The notes beneath the pieces are model-generated. The model was given only the letters and a program-made list of their open reading frames with translations, was not told the origin of the DNA and searched no databases. From Chryseolinea soli (lineage in GTDB: Bacteria; Bacteroidota; Bacteroidia; Cytophagales; Cyclobacteriaceae): 64,000 nt of DNA. The stretch is taken from positions 3,162,001-3,226,000 of the forward strand of contig NZ_CP032382.1 in assembly GCF_003589925.1 (NCBI RefSeq). Direction: 5' to 3'. This document shows, piece by piece, positions 9,315-17,272 of this stretch; position 1 is the first letter of the stretch, and each line of letters opens with the position of its first letter. Made by a program: the position numbers and the translations under genes.

Positions 9315-9584
9315 TCAATCGATGGACCCGCCACACCCGGTGACTTTTATCTGCTCGCGATGGATCAGGCATCCCAACTCGCGCGTATACCGGTCGAGCT
9401 CATCGAGACAGATTCTCAAATCGAGGATCGCTTGCGCGTGTTCATGTTCTTTCAAAAGATCAAGCCGGATAAGTTCCAGCAGCCCCAGCATGGTGGCGAT
9501 CGGTTTTCTGAACCGGTGCGATATCGAGAAAGCCAAATGATTCAGGGCTTTTTGATAGTCTTCATTTTGAGAGGTGTTCAACAT
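9315..9584 (-). CDS. Stand-alone histidine kinase phosphoacceptor (DHp) domain protein
   Basis: This 89-residue protein consists almost entirely of a HisKA-like helical hairpin. The H-box FSISHRFRKPIATMLGLLEL puts the phosphoacceptor at His23, and a second helix follows (LDLRICLDELDRYTRELG). There is no sensor domain, no ATP-binding domain and no membrane segment. It may be a phosphotransfer or dimerisation decoy for another kinase, or a remnant of a longer kinase gene; the 510 bases downstream of its stop show no HATPase remnant. It lies on the same strand as the downstream-oriented SDR genes. Confidence 0.6.
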   Translation of the reverse strand: MLNTSQNEDYQKALNHLAFSISHRFRKPIATMLGLLELIRLDLLKEHEHAQAILDLRICLDELDRYTRELGCLIHREQIKVTGCGGSID

Positions 9585-9656
9585 ACGTTGGCGCCTAAGC
9601 GCTTTTTTTAAGTGTTCAGCATCGAAAGAGAATTAAAAGTGATTGACATGATAATA

Positions 9657-9682
9657 ACCCGACGTGCATCACACGATCGGGT
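9657..9682 (-). terminator. Possible terminator hairpin after SDR gene
   Basis: The arms ACCCGA and TCGGGT enclose an inner CGTG/CACG pairing with one bulged base. On the minus strand this lies about 25 bases after the SDR stop and is followed by a TATTAT stretch rather than a clean T-run, so termination is only plausible. Confidence 0.4.
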
Positions 9683-9706
9683 CAAAATGCCGGGTAGTCC
9701 CAGCCA

Positions 9707-10459
9707 CTAGTTTGTAGCGCCTCCGTTGACCAACAGGTGCTGGCCGTTCACAAACGAGGAAAGATCGCTGGCAAAGAACTCCGCCACGTTGGCAACATCT
9801 TCCACTTCGGCAAGCCTTCCCATGGGGCAGCTATCGAGAAGTTGTTTCCGCAGCGCCGGGTAGCTGTCGGCCTCCACGAAAATCCCCGAATGATCCACCG
9901 CAAAGGGAATGATCGAGTTCACCGTCACACCCCGGTGCCCGATCTCTTTGGAGAGAATGTCCACCAGGTAACGCGGCGTGGTTTTGCTACCACCATAGAC
10001 TGCCATCCCCGGAACGGGAAAAGAAGTCGTACTGGAAGCGATGTAAATGATGCGCCCGTTGTCCTCTATGTTGCGTGCAGCCTGCTGCAACGTGAAGTAC
10101 GAGCCTTTGGTATTGATGGAAAAGACTCTATCAAATTGAGCCTCCGTAAACTCCGTCACCGGCGTCTCCACCAATTCAATCCCGGCGTTAGCCACCACGA
10201 TATCGATTTTGCCAAAAGCCTTCTTAGCCTCCCCGAAGAGCCGCTCAATGTCAGCAACCTTGCTAACATCCGCCTGCACCGCGATCACACGGGCCCCCAT
10301 AGCCTTGATATTACTCACCACCTCCTCAGCCGAAGCCTTATCTTTCGAATAATTGATCACCACATCCGCCCCCAACGCCGCATAACGTTCAGCAATGGCC
10401 TTACCCAACCCCCTGGCAGATCCCGTCACAATAGCGACTTTGTTTTTTAAACTGTTCAT
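9707..10459 (-). CDS. SDR-family oxidoreductase
   Basis: This is a classical short-chain dehydrogenase/reductase of 250 residues. It has the nucleotide-binding motif TGSARGLG near residue 12, VANAG near residue 89, and the catalytic Ser plus YGGSK (Tyr and Lys) around residues 155-160. The C-terminus VNGGATN is typical of the FabG-like subgroup. The acidic residue after beta-2 that selects NAD is replaced by INYSKDK, which suggests NADP. A second SDR gene on the same strand lies 79 bases upstream of it. The substrate is unknown. Confidence 0.88.
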   Translation of the reverse strand: MNSLKNKVAIVTGSARGLGKAIAERYAALGADVVINYSKDKASAEEVVSNIKAMGARVIAVQADVSKVADIERLFGEAKKAFGKIDIVVANAGIELVETPVTEFTEAQFDRVFSINTKGSYFTLQQAARNIEDNGRIIYIASSTTSFPVPGMAVYGGSKTTPRYLVDILSKEIGHRGVTVNSIIPFAVDHSGIFVEADSYPALRKQLLDSCPMGRLAEVEDVANVAEFFASDLSSFVNGQHLLVNGGATN

Positions 10460-10493
10460 AATGATAAATGGATTTAAAGTTTTTAAATATGAT

Positions 10494-10543
10494 ACTAAAG
10501 ATTAAAGGACTAAAGACTACTGACAACTGGCTCCCGACTCACG
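10494..10543. repeat. Degenerate heptamer repeat between two SDR genes
   Basis: The sequence can be cut into successive 7-base units (ACTAAAG, ATTAAAG, one extra G, ACTAAAG, ACTACTG, ACAACTG, GCTCCCG, ACTCACG). The array runs up to and over the stop codon of the SDR gene ending at 10539. Similar 7-base periodic sequence recurs at 44431 and 52662. Confidence 0.6.
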
Positions 10544-11279
10544 CCATCCCTCCATTGATCCCAATGTTCTGCGCCGAGATCCACTTCGCATCATCACTCG
10601 CCAAAAAGCTCACCACCTTAGCGATGTCATCCGGTTGTCCAATGCGATTGAAAGCCGACAAAGAAGCCAGCCGTGCAATGGTTTCGTCTGTTTTTCCCTT
10701 GGTGAACAACTCCGTGTTCGTGGGGCCCGGCGAAACAGAATTCACATTGATGCCCCGGCCGCCCACTTCTTTTGCGAACACGCGCGTCAGTTGTTCCACA
10801 GCGGCTTTGGTGGCGACATAGGTCGAATAGGTGGGCAACATGATCCGGTTCACGGAAGTGGAGAAGTTGATGATGGTGCCATGGTCGGCCAAACGGGTGG
10901 CCGCTTCGCGCAGTGTGTTGAATACACCTTTTACATTGATGTCGAATTGACGGGTGAAATCTTCATCGGTGGTGTCCTTCAATAATTTGGTGATCATCAC
11001 GCCGGCGTTGTTCACCAGCACGTCGATCCGGCCGAAATGCGCCAGGGCGGTGTCGAACATTTGTTTTACCTCGGCGGACTTGCTCACGTCGGCTTGCACG
11101 GCGATAGCGTCGGTGCCTTTTGCTTTTAATTCGGCCACCAACTGGTCGGCACCGGCCTTGTCGCCGGCATAGTTCACAATGAGGTTGGCGCCATCGGAGG
11201 CCAACTGGCGGGCAACGGCTGCGCCGATTCCTTTGGAAGCGCCGGTCACCAGGATTACTTTTTCTTTTAGGGTTTTCAT
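10539..11279 (-). CDS. SDR-family oxidoreductase
   Basis: This is a classical SDR of 246 residues with TGASKGIG, the NNAG motif and the catalytic Ser with YVATK. I place the start at 11279 (MKTLKEKVILVTGAS); a longer frame begins nine codons upstream at 11306 but adds no family sequence. It is probably cotranscribed with the related SDR gene that follows it on the minus strand; the two share similar ADVSK segments and look like paralogues. An AraC regulator is the next gene downstream of 11280 on the same strand, so it may control both. The substrate is unknown. Confidence 0.88.
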   Translation of the reverse strand: MKTLKEKVILVTGASKGIGAAVARQLASDGANLIVNYAGDKAGADQLVAELKAKGTDAIAVQADVSKSAEVKQMFDTALAHFGRIDVLVNNAGVMITKLLKDTTDEDFTRQFDINVKGVFNTLREAATRLADHGTIINFSTSVNRIMLPTYSTYVATKAAVEQLTRVFAKEVGGRGINVNSVSPGPTNTELFTKGKTDETIARLASLSAFNRIGQPDDIAKVVSFLASDDAKWISAQNIGINGGMA

Positions 11280-11363
11280 ATGACTTTGTGTTTGTTGATG
11301 ACACAAAGGTGGGCTACCGACCGGGCCCGGGACGTATGAGAATTACAGAATTGCTTATGAAAT

Positions 11364-12296
11364 CTAAAGATCGGCCTTCGCGGCCTCCTTGCGGTAGAGT
11401 GCTGGGGTGGTGCCTGTGTTCTTTTTGAAATAATTGCTCAGGTGGGTGGCTTCCGAAAAGCCCAGCAGGTAGGCAATTTCTTTGATGGACAGCGAGGAGT
11501 TTTGCAACAACGATTTTGCCTCGGTGATGGTCTTCTCCATGATCCAGGTGCTCACGGTTTTTCCGGTTTTGCTTTTGATGACGTTGCTCAGGTAGTTGGG
11601 GTGTAGCCCTTGCAAGGCGGCGTATTCCTGCACGCGATACACTTTGTCGGTCTTGCCCTGCACCAATTGGCGATAGTGCGCTTCCAGGTTTTTGCGAAAA
11701 GTTTTTACGATCTGCGAACTGCGGTTGCCCTCGTAGATAGGATTGTAGTCGCTCCAGAAATATTCCTTGATCTTCAACAACAGGATCACAAAGAAGTTGC
11801 CGATGATCTTCTGCTTGTATTGCGACGGCCCGCGAAACGCATCATCGATCTGCTTATAGAGCAATTCAAATTCGGCAAACGCCTCCGGCTCCAACACGCG
11901 GGGCGACACCGTTTCCGACAACAAGAAGGGGAACTCCTGGAACACATCGCGGTGGACATTTTCTTTCAGGAAGTCTTCGGTAAACGTGATCAGCGTCACG
12001 TCTTCGAGGGTATTCCACACAAATGACTTGAAGTGGCCCGGGTTGGTAAAGTAGATAGTGCCGGGCATGGTTTTGAATGTGGAGTCGTCGGTAGTGTATT
12101 GTCCGGTGGCGTTCTTTACAAAAAGGAACGAGAAATAGCCGGGCCGGTAACCCAGAGAGGAGAAAGGCAATTGGGGATGGAGGGTCTTCAGGTTGTTGAT
12201 GGTGAAGTCGCCCGTAGGGGAGATGCCGTCAACGGGCAACCCCATGGCCTGGTAGGTGTCGAATAAGTTGGCGAACGAGACGATCTTTTTATCCAT
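11364..12296 (-). CDS. AraC-family transcriptional regulator
   Basis: This is a regulator of about 310 residues with an N-terminal cupin-like sensing region and a C-terminal AraC double helix-turn-helix (YAALQGLHPNYLSNVIKSKTG and IKEIAYLLGFSEATHLSNYF). I take the start at 12296 (MDKKIVSF); the frame extends 42 codons further upstream, but that part does not look like family sequence and would run into the divergent promoter. It is divergent from the GntR regulator and lies upstream of the two SDR genes on the same strand, which are its likely targets. Confidence 0.88.
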   Translation of the reverse strand: MDKKIVSFANLFDTYQAMGLPVDGISPTGDFTINNLKTLHPQLPFSSLGYRPGYFSFLFVKNATGQYTTDDSTFKTMPGTIYFTNPGHFKSFVWNTLEDVTLITFTEDFLKENVHRDVFQEFPFLLSETVSPRVLEPEAFAEFELLYKQIDDAFRGPSQYKQKIIGNFFVILLLKIKEYFWSDYNPIYEGNRSSQIVKTFRKNLEAHYRQLVQGKTDKVYRVQEYAALQGLHPNYLSNVIKSKTGKTVSTWIMEKTITEAKSLLQNSSLSIKEIAYLLGFSEATHLSNYFKKNTGTTPALYRKEAAKADL

Positions 12297-12407
12297 TTTA
12301 AGGGCTTCACACAAAGGTATCGGAATTTTAGCAAACGATCCTTTGTTCAGCCGGCCACGAGGATGAGAAAAAAAATGTAACCCCATACAGGGCGTTACCG
12401 TTTTTAC

Positions 12408-12430
12408 TACATTTGTAATCATCAGATGAT
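12408..12430 (+). promoter_or_regulatory. Promoter -7 element and palindrome before GntR gene
   Basis: TACATTTG at 12408-12415 matches the Bacteroidota -7 consensus TAnnTTTG exactly. Three bases on comes a perfect 13-bp palindrome, ATCATC-A-GATGAT (12418-12430), which abuts the first ATG of the GntR gene. A repressor there would cover the start of transcription, which suggests autorepression. No good -33 TTTG is seen. Confidence 0.5.
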
Positions 12431-13108
12431 ATGATGACTATGCCCGACACACTTTCCCGAAAATCGCTTTCCGACGAAGTCGCCTCCCGTCTGCAGGAGA
12501 AGATTTCCCTGGGCCAATACAAGCCCGGCGACAAGCTCCCCATCGAACCCGAGCTGATGAAGCTCTTTGGAGTGGGGCGGTCGACCATTCGTGAGGCCAT
12601 CCGGATCCTGGTCAACGCCGGGTTTCTGAATGTTCGTCAAGGACTTGGAACGTTTGTGGAGAATGCAGCGGGCAGCAACGAGCCGTTCGACCAGCGGCTC
12701 AAACGCGCGCGCATACAGGAAGTGGACGATGTCCGCGAACTGCTGGAACTAAAGATCGCGGAGAAGGCCGCGCGCAACCGAACGGAAAAAGATATCCGCA
12801 CCATGGAAAAACACCTGGCCAACCGGAAGAAAGCCGCAGGCGAGGGGCGGTTGGAAGACTGTGTGGAAGCCGACATCCAGTTTCACGTGTCGGTGGCCGA
12901 AGCCACAAAGAACCAGATCCTGGCCGACCTGTACCGTGTGATCTCGGTGCACCTGAAAAAGGGATTCTTTCGTCTCTATAAAGATACCGAAGCATTTAAG
13001 GGAAGTCATTCCCTGCATGAAAAACTCCTCAAAGCCATTGTCGCGCAAAATGCCACACAAGCCGGCGACACCGCGGAGAAGATCATCGGCTATAAGTATA
13101 GCCATTAA
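12431..13108 (+). CDS. GntR/FadR-subfamily transcriptional regulator
   Basis: The N-terminal winged helix (about residues 10-75: LSDEVASRLQEKISLGQYKPG, then FGVGRSTIREAIRILVNAGF) is followed by an all-helical FCD ligand domain (about 95-215). The FCD domain shows the metal- or carboxylate-binding pattern FHVSVAEATKN. The FadR subfamily usually senses organic or sugar acids. The Fsr-like exporter gene starts 40 bases after its stop on the same strand, so this regulator probably controls that exporter and itself. The first three ATG codons (12431, 12434, 12440) are all possible starts. Confidence 0.88.
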   Translation: MMTMPDTLSRKSLSDEVASRLQEKISLGQYKPGDKLPIEPELMKLFGVGRSTIREAIRILVNAGFLNVRQGLGTFVENAAGSNEPFDQRLKRARIQEVDDVRELLELKIAEKAARNRTEKDIRTMEKHLANRKKAAGEGRLEDCVEADIQFHVSVAEATKNQILADLYRVISVHLKKGFFRLYKDTEAFKGSHSLHEKLLKAIVAQNATQAGDTAEKIIGYKYSH

Positions 13109-13148
13109 CCCAAAATGAATTTATAACTCACAGCATATTTCCCTCAAG

Positions 13149-14363
13149 ATGAAAGCAGCGTCAGAGATGTCCCTCGCGGTCGAGCCGGCCGCCGTTCAGA
13201 AAACGGTTTACCCCATATTGTTCACCATCGCCTTCACGCATTTGCTCAACGACATGATGCAGTCCGTCATTCCGGCGGTGTATCCTTTGATCAAAGAACA
13301 GTTTAGTCTTTCCTTCACCGAGATCGGATTGACCACGCTCACCTTTCAATTGACGGCGTCGTTGCTGCAGCCCATTGTTGGATTTTATACCGACAAAAAG
13401 CCGTTGCCCATGTCGCTGGCCATCGGTATGAGCTTTACGTTGGTAGGACTTATTTTACTTTCATTTGCCAACAGCTTTGGCATGTTGCTGGCGTCGGTGG
13501 CGTTGGTCGGCATGGGATCGTCGGTGTTTCACCCCGAGTCGTCGCGGGTAGCGCAGTTGGCTTCGGGTGGACGGAAGGGACTTGCGCAGTCGATCTTCCA
13601 GGTGGGCGGCAACGCCGGCAGTGCACTGGGGCCTTTGCTGGCGGCGTTGATCGTGATGCCCTACGGCATGCACAGTGTGAGTTGGATCTCGGCAGCAGCG
13701 GTGCTGGGCATCACCTTGCTGTGGCGGGTGGGAAGATGGTACGAAAAACATTTGTACCTGAAAAAAGCGAAGGTCGTTTCCCAAGGCGGGCAACCGGCGT
13801 TGGCGAAAGGAAAAGTGATCGCAGCCATCGGCATTCTCTTGCTGCTGATCTTCTCCAAATATTTCTACATGGCCAACATGACCAGCTACTTCACCTTTTT
13901 TCTCATCGATAAATTTCACATCACCGCACAACAGTCGCAGCTTTATTTGTTTGCGTTCCTGGCGGCCGTGGCGCTGGGCACGATCATCGGCGGACCGTTG
14001 GGCGACCGGTTTGGAAGAAAGGTCATCATCTGGTTCTCGATTCTGGGCGTTGCGCCCTTCACCCTGGTGTTGCCTTATGTGAGTTTGTTCTGGACCGTGG
14101 TGCTCGCCGTCATCATTGGCGTGATCATCGCGTCGGCATTCTCTGCCATCCTGGTGTATGCCACCGACCTGGTGCCGGGCAAAGTAGGCACGATCGCCGG
14201 GCTTTTCTTTGGTCTTGCGTTTGGGATGGGCGGGCTTGGCTCTGCCGTTTTGGGAAATCTCGCCGACCACACCAGCATCGGTTTTGTATTCAGGGTATGT
14301 GCTTTTCTGCCCCTGATCGGTATCGTGACCGGTTTGCTTCCAAACGTGGAGCATAAGCGGTGA
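13149..14363 (+). CDS. MFS transporter, fosmidomycin-resistance (Fsr)-like
   Basis: This is a 404-residue major facilitator with about twelve membrane segments. The opening motif FTHLLNDMMQSVIPAVYPLI, the segment GSSVFHPESSRVA and FQVGGNAGSALGPLL are characteristic of the Fsr group, which exports fosmidomycin and related compounds in E. coli. A GPLGDRFGRK loop lies in the second half, as expected for MFS. It is in an apparent operon with the FadR-type regulator. In this setting it may export an acid or toxic metabolite; no specific substrate is implied by the sequence. Confidence 0.85.
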   Translation: MKAASEMSLAVEPAAVQKTVYPILFTIAFTHLLNDMMQSVIPAVYPLIKEQFSLSFTEIGLTTLTFQLTASLLQPIVGFYTDKKPLPMSLAIGMSFTLVGLILLSFANSFGMLLASVALVGMGSSVFHPESSRVAQLASGGRKGLAQSIFQVGGNAGSALGPLLAALIVMPYGMHSVSWISAAAVLGITLLWRVGRWYEKHLYLKKAKVVSQGGQPALAKGKVIAAIGILLLLIFSKYFYMANMTSYFTFFLIDKFHITAQQSQLYLFAFLAAVALGTIIGGPLGDRFGRKVIIWFSILGVAPFTLVLPYVSLFWTVVLAVIIGVIIASAFSAILVYATDLVPGKVGTIAGLFFGLAFGMGGLGSAVLGNLADHTSIGFVFRVCAFLPLIGIVTGLLPNVEHKR

Positions 14364-14463
14364 CATAACGCGACCAGCCGAAAGCGACTCAATGTAAACG
14401 TTTTTGGAGACCTGGTTTTTTCTTTCAATATTAGGTGAACACAGAAGCGCTTAACCGTCGCCC

Positions 14464-15345
14464 ATGGAAGATCCTGCATTTTTAGAAAAGATAAACAGGT
14501 TGGTATCTCAAACCGGCGAGCTGCTCTTCTGCCTTCACCCGGTTCACGACGAAACCATGACCGTGCCGGGGCAACACTCCCTCTATACCATTTTCTTTCT
14601 CGAAGAAGGTGAAGGCATGTACCACGCCGATTTTGGTGTCTTTCCCTTCAGGGGTCCCATGTTGCTGTTCTCCACGCCGCTGCAGGTGATCTACATGCAG
14701 GAGTGTCATGGCTTGAAGGGAACGATGCTCCAATTTCACGGTGATTTCTATTGCATCGAATATCACAAAGCCCAGGTGGGTTGCAACGGATTGTTGTTTA
14801 ACAATATTTACATCGAGCCGTCTATTGCGCTCACGCCACCCGAGGTCAAAGGCTTCAAAAAAATTCTCGCCGACATGGAGGAGGAGTTTGCCGCACAGGT
14901 TCCCGATGAAATGGTTTTGCGATCCTATCTGCAACTCTTCCTGGCCAGGTCGAGCAGCGCCAAGCTTCACGCCCTTTCCACAAGCGACCCGAAAGAAAGG
15001 GACGAACAAATGGAGCAGTTCATGCAACTGTTGGAAAAAAATTTCCTGACGCTTCACAAGCCGAACGACTATGCCAATTTGCTGGCCATGTCGCCCAACA
15101 CGTTCAGCAAACGGTGTGTCCGTTATTTTAAAAAAACACCGTCCACCCTCATCCAGGAGCGCCTGATCCTGGAGGCCAAAAAGAAGCTTCACCTGACGCG
15201 GCAAAGCATCAAGGAGATCGCCCACGCTTTGAATTTTGAGGATGAATCCTATTTCAGCCGTTTCTTCAAGAAGTTCACCAACGTCTCACCCCAAACCTTC
15301 CGCGACAAAACGGGGATTTCCATGATGGCCGATGTCGCCCCGTAG
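14464..15345 (+). CDS. AraC-family transcriptional regulator
   Basis: The 293-residue protein has an N-terminal cupin-like arm (TVPGQHSLYTIFFLEEGEG) and a C-terminal AraC domain (LLAMSPNTFSKRCVRYFKKTP and IKEIAHALNFEDESYFSRFFKKF). It is separated by 167 bases from an AhpD-like gene and a quinone oxidoreductase gene in the same direction, a common arrangement in which the regulator turns on the redox pair. A 12-bp palindrome (15347-15358) follows its stop codon. The inducer is unknown. Confidence 0.88.
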   Translation: MEDPAFLEKINRLVSQTGELLFCLHPVHDETMTVPGQHSLYTIFFLEEGEGMYHADFGVFPFRGPMLLFSTPLQVIYMQECHGLKGTMLQFHGDFYCIEYHKAQVGCNGLLFNNIYIEPSIALTPPEVKGFKKILADMEEEFAAQVPDEMVLRSYLQLFLARSSSAKLHALSTSDPKERDEQMEQFMQLLEKNFLTLHKPNDYANLLAMSPNTFSKRCVRYFKKTPSTLIQERLILEAKKKLHLTRQSIKEIAHALNFEDESYFSRFFKKFTNVSPQTFRDKTGISMMADVAP

Positions 15346-15439
15346 AACAATCGATTGTGAGGATTAGGTCGGTCGACACCCGTCGAATTTGTCCGGTACT
15401 CTTCCCGTTTTGTCCATGCGATGATGTGGACGCGCACAC

Positions 15440-15447
15440 TACTTTTG
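15440..15447 (+). promoter_or_regulatory. Candidate -7 promoter element before AhpD-like gene
   Basis: TACTTTTG matches TAnnTTTG and lies 65 bases before the start codon at 15513. The nearest upstream TTTG (15409-15412) is 27 bases away, too far for the usual spacing, so an activator such as the adjacent AraC protein would be needed. Confidence 0.3.
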
Positions 15448-15512
15448 ACGTATAACTCACTGGCGACGGAGAAGTAATTCGTCAAACCAACGTCGCTTGT
15501 CAAACCCCATTT

Positions 15513-16052
15513 ATGAAAACCATCGCAGTTCCTTCGGCTGACCAAGTCAGCGACGAATCCCGTGTTCTATTGGATCAATTGAAAAAACGTCTGGGCAAGG
15601 TGCCCAACCTGTATGCCACGATGGGCTATTCGTCCCATGCATTAAAAGGATTTCTCGATTTTGAAGCAGGTCTCAACGGAGGGCAGTTCTCGGCAAAGGA
15701 AAGAGAAGCCATTGCCCTGGTCGTCTCGGAAGTAAACCAATGTGCCTATTGCCTGGCAGCCCACACCGGCCTCGCCATCCTGAGGGGCTTCTCAAAAGCG
15801 GAGACATTAGATCTCCGGCGAGGTCAGGCAAGCGATGCCAAACTGAACGCGATCTTGCAACTGGCAAAGTCCATAGCCGAAAACAAAGGACACGCAGACG
15901 AGCGCGTGCTGAACAACTTTTATGAACAGGGCTATAACGAAGCGGCGCTGATGGAGCTGACCGGTCTCGTTGCCGTGAGGGTGTATACAAACTATGTCTA
16001 TGCACTCACCGCCATCCCCGTTGATTTTCCCGCTGCCGAATCTTTGCAATAA
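15513..16052 (+). CDS. Carboxymuconolactone decarboxylase/AhpD-like peroxidase-related protein
   Basis: The 179-residue protein carries the AhpD-type active-site set Glu65, Cys77, Cys80 and His84 (AKERE, then CAYCLAAH), with exactly the spacing known for AhpD alkylhydroperoxidase. It also has the VPNLYATMGYS opening typical of the uncharacterised peroxidase-related subgroup. A role in thiol-based removal of organic peroxides fits, but direct activity is not proven for this subgroup. The quinone oxidoreductase gene starts 8 bases after its stop, so the two are cotranscribed. A paralogue is at 35859. Confidence 0.85.
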   Translation: MKTIAVPSADQVSDESRVLLDQLKKRLGKVPNLYATMGYSSHALKGFLDFEAGLNGGQFSAKEREAIALVVSEVNQCAYCLAAHTGLAILRGFSKAETLDLRRGQASDAKLNAILQLAKSIAENKGHADERVLNNFYEQGYNEAALMELTGLVAVRVYTNYVYALTAIPVDFPAAESLQ

Positions 16053-16060
16053 AACCCACT

Positions 16061-17077
16061 ATGAAAAAAAACACGCTCACCATGCACGCCATGGTCCTTG
16101 AAAAGTACAACGATGAACTTGAATTCCGGGTGATGTCACGCCCCACGCCAGGCAAAGGTCAGGTCCTGGTAAAAGTGATGGCCAGTGGCCTGAACCCACT
16201 CGATCTGAAGATCACGGCCGGCAAAGCCGCGCACGCTAAAGTTTCCCTGCCCGCCATCCTCGGAATTGATGGCGCCGGCATTGTTGAAGAAGTGGGAGAG
16301 GGTGTCACCGATTTCAAACTCTTCGATGAAGTGTATGGCATGATGGGAGGTATTGGAGGCCACCAGGGAACCCTCGCCGAATACATTGTGGTCGATGCCG
16401 ACCTGTTGGCGCGCAAGCCAAGCAATCTCTCCATGAAAGAAGCCGCTGCGTTGCCGTTGGTTTTTATCACGGCGTGGGAAGGTTTAGTGGACCGCGCAAA
16501 AGTGCGTGCCGGACAAAAGGTTCTCATTCACGGTGGTTCGGGTGGTGTTGGTCACATCGCCGTCCAGATTGCCAAGGCTTTTGGTGCTGAAGTATTCGCG
16601 ACAGGTTCTGCCAAGGGATTGAGCTACCTCGCCACGTTGAACGCCGAGGCGATCGACTACACCACGAAGACGCCCGAAGAATACTTGAAACAATATACCG
16701 ACTCCGAAGGATTTGATATCGTCTTCGATACCATCGGTGGTGAAACGCTAGACAATTCATTCAAATCTATCCGGCCCTATCATGGCCACGTGGTGAGCGC
16801 GCTGGGTTGGGGTACGCACAGCATTGCTCCGTTGTCTTTCCGGGGTGCGACCTATTCGGGCATTTTTACTTTGCTTCCGCTGCTAACCGGTAAAAACCGG
16901 CGGCATCATGGAGCGATCCTTCAGGAGGCAACGAAACTGATCGAAGCGGGAAAAATAAAACCGCTGGTCCATCCGGAGAAGTTTTCGCTGGTGGATGCCA
17001 ACCGTGCTTATCGTGTCATGGAGAGCAGGAAGGGTTTGGGGAAAGTGGTTGTGGGAATTCGCGAATCCATCTTGTGA
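16061..17077 (+). CDS. Zinc-independent quinone oxidoreductase-like MDR enzyme
   Basis: This medium-chain dehydrogenase of 338 residues has the GroES-like N-terminal half (VLVKVMASGLNPLDLKITAGK) and a Rossmann half with IHGGSGGVGHIAVQIAKAFGA. The cysteine zinc ligands of alcohol dehydrogenases are absent, as in quinone reductases, which use NADPH to reduce quinones or enals. It is coupled to the AhpD-like gene and probably AraC-controlled. Other MDR substrates are possible. Confidence 0.87.
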   Translation: MKKNTLTMHAMVLEKYNDELEFRVMSRPTPGKGQVLVKVMASGLNPLDLKITAGKAAHAKVSLPAILGIDGAGIVEEVGEGVTDFKLFDEVYGMMGGIGGHQGTLAEYIVVDADLLARKPSNLSMKEAAALPLVFITAWEGLVDRAKVRAGQKVLIHGGSGGVGHIAVQIAKAFGAEVFATGSAKGLSYLATLNAEAIDYTTKTPEEYLKQYTDSEGFDIVFDTIGGETLDNSFKSIRPYHGHVVSALGWGTHSIAPLSFRGATYSGIFTLLPLLTGKNRRHHGAILQEATKLIEAGKIKPLVHPEKFSLVDANRAYRVMESRKGLGKVVVGIRESIL

Positions 17078-17272
17078 TTTTTTTGCAGACGAAGGACTTT
17101 CTATTGGGCGATATACGTGTGAACACTGAATTTGATCACGCGCAAAGGTCTTGAAATTCTCGGATAAATTGTTATTTTCGATAGACAGGTCGTTAGCAGG
17201 AAGCCGTTTTTGTTGACCATCATCTCCAGGCATTCCGGTACACGGCTTGTCATCGAACCTAACCTAGATCCT

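Noticed and set aside
9591..9609. GCGC-CTAA-GCGC hairpin followed by seven T
   Set aside because: It looks like a terminator on the plus strand, but no plus-strand gene ends before it and both neighbours are on the minus strand.
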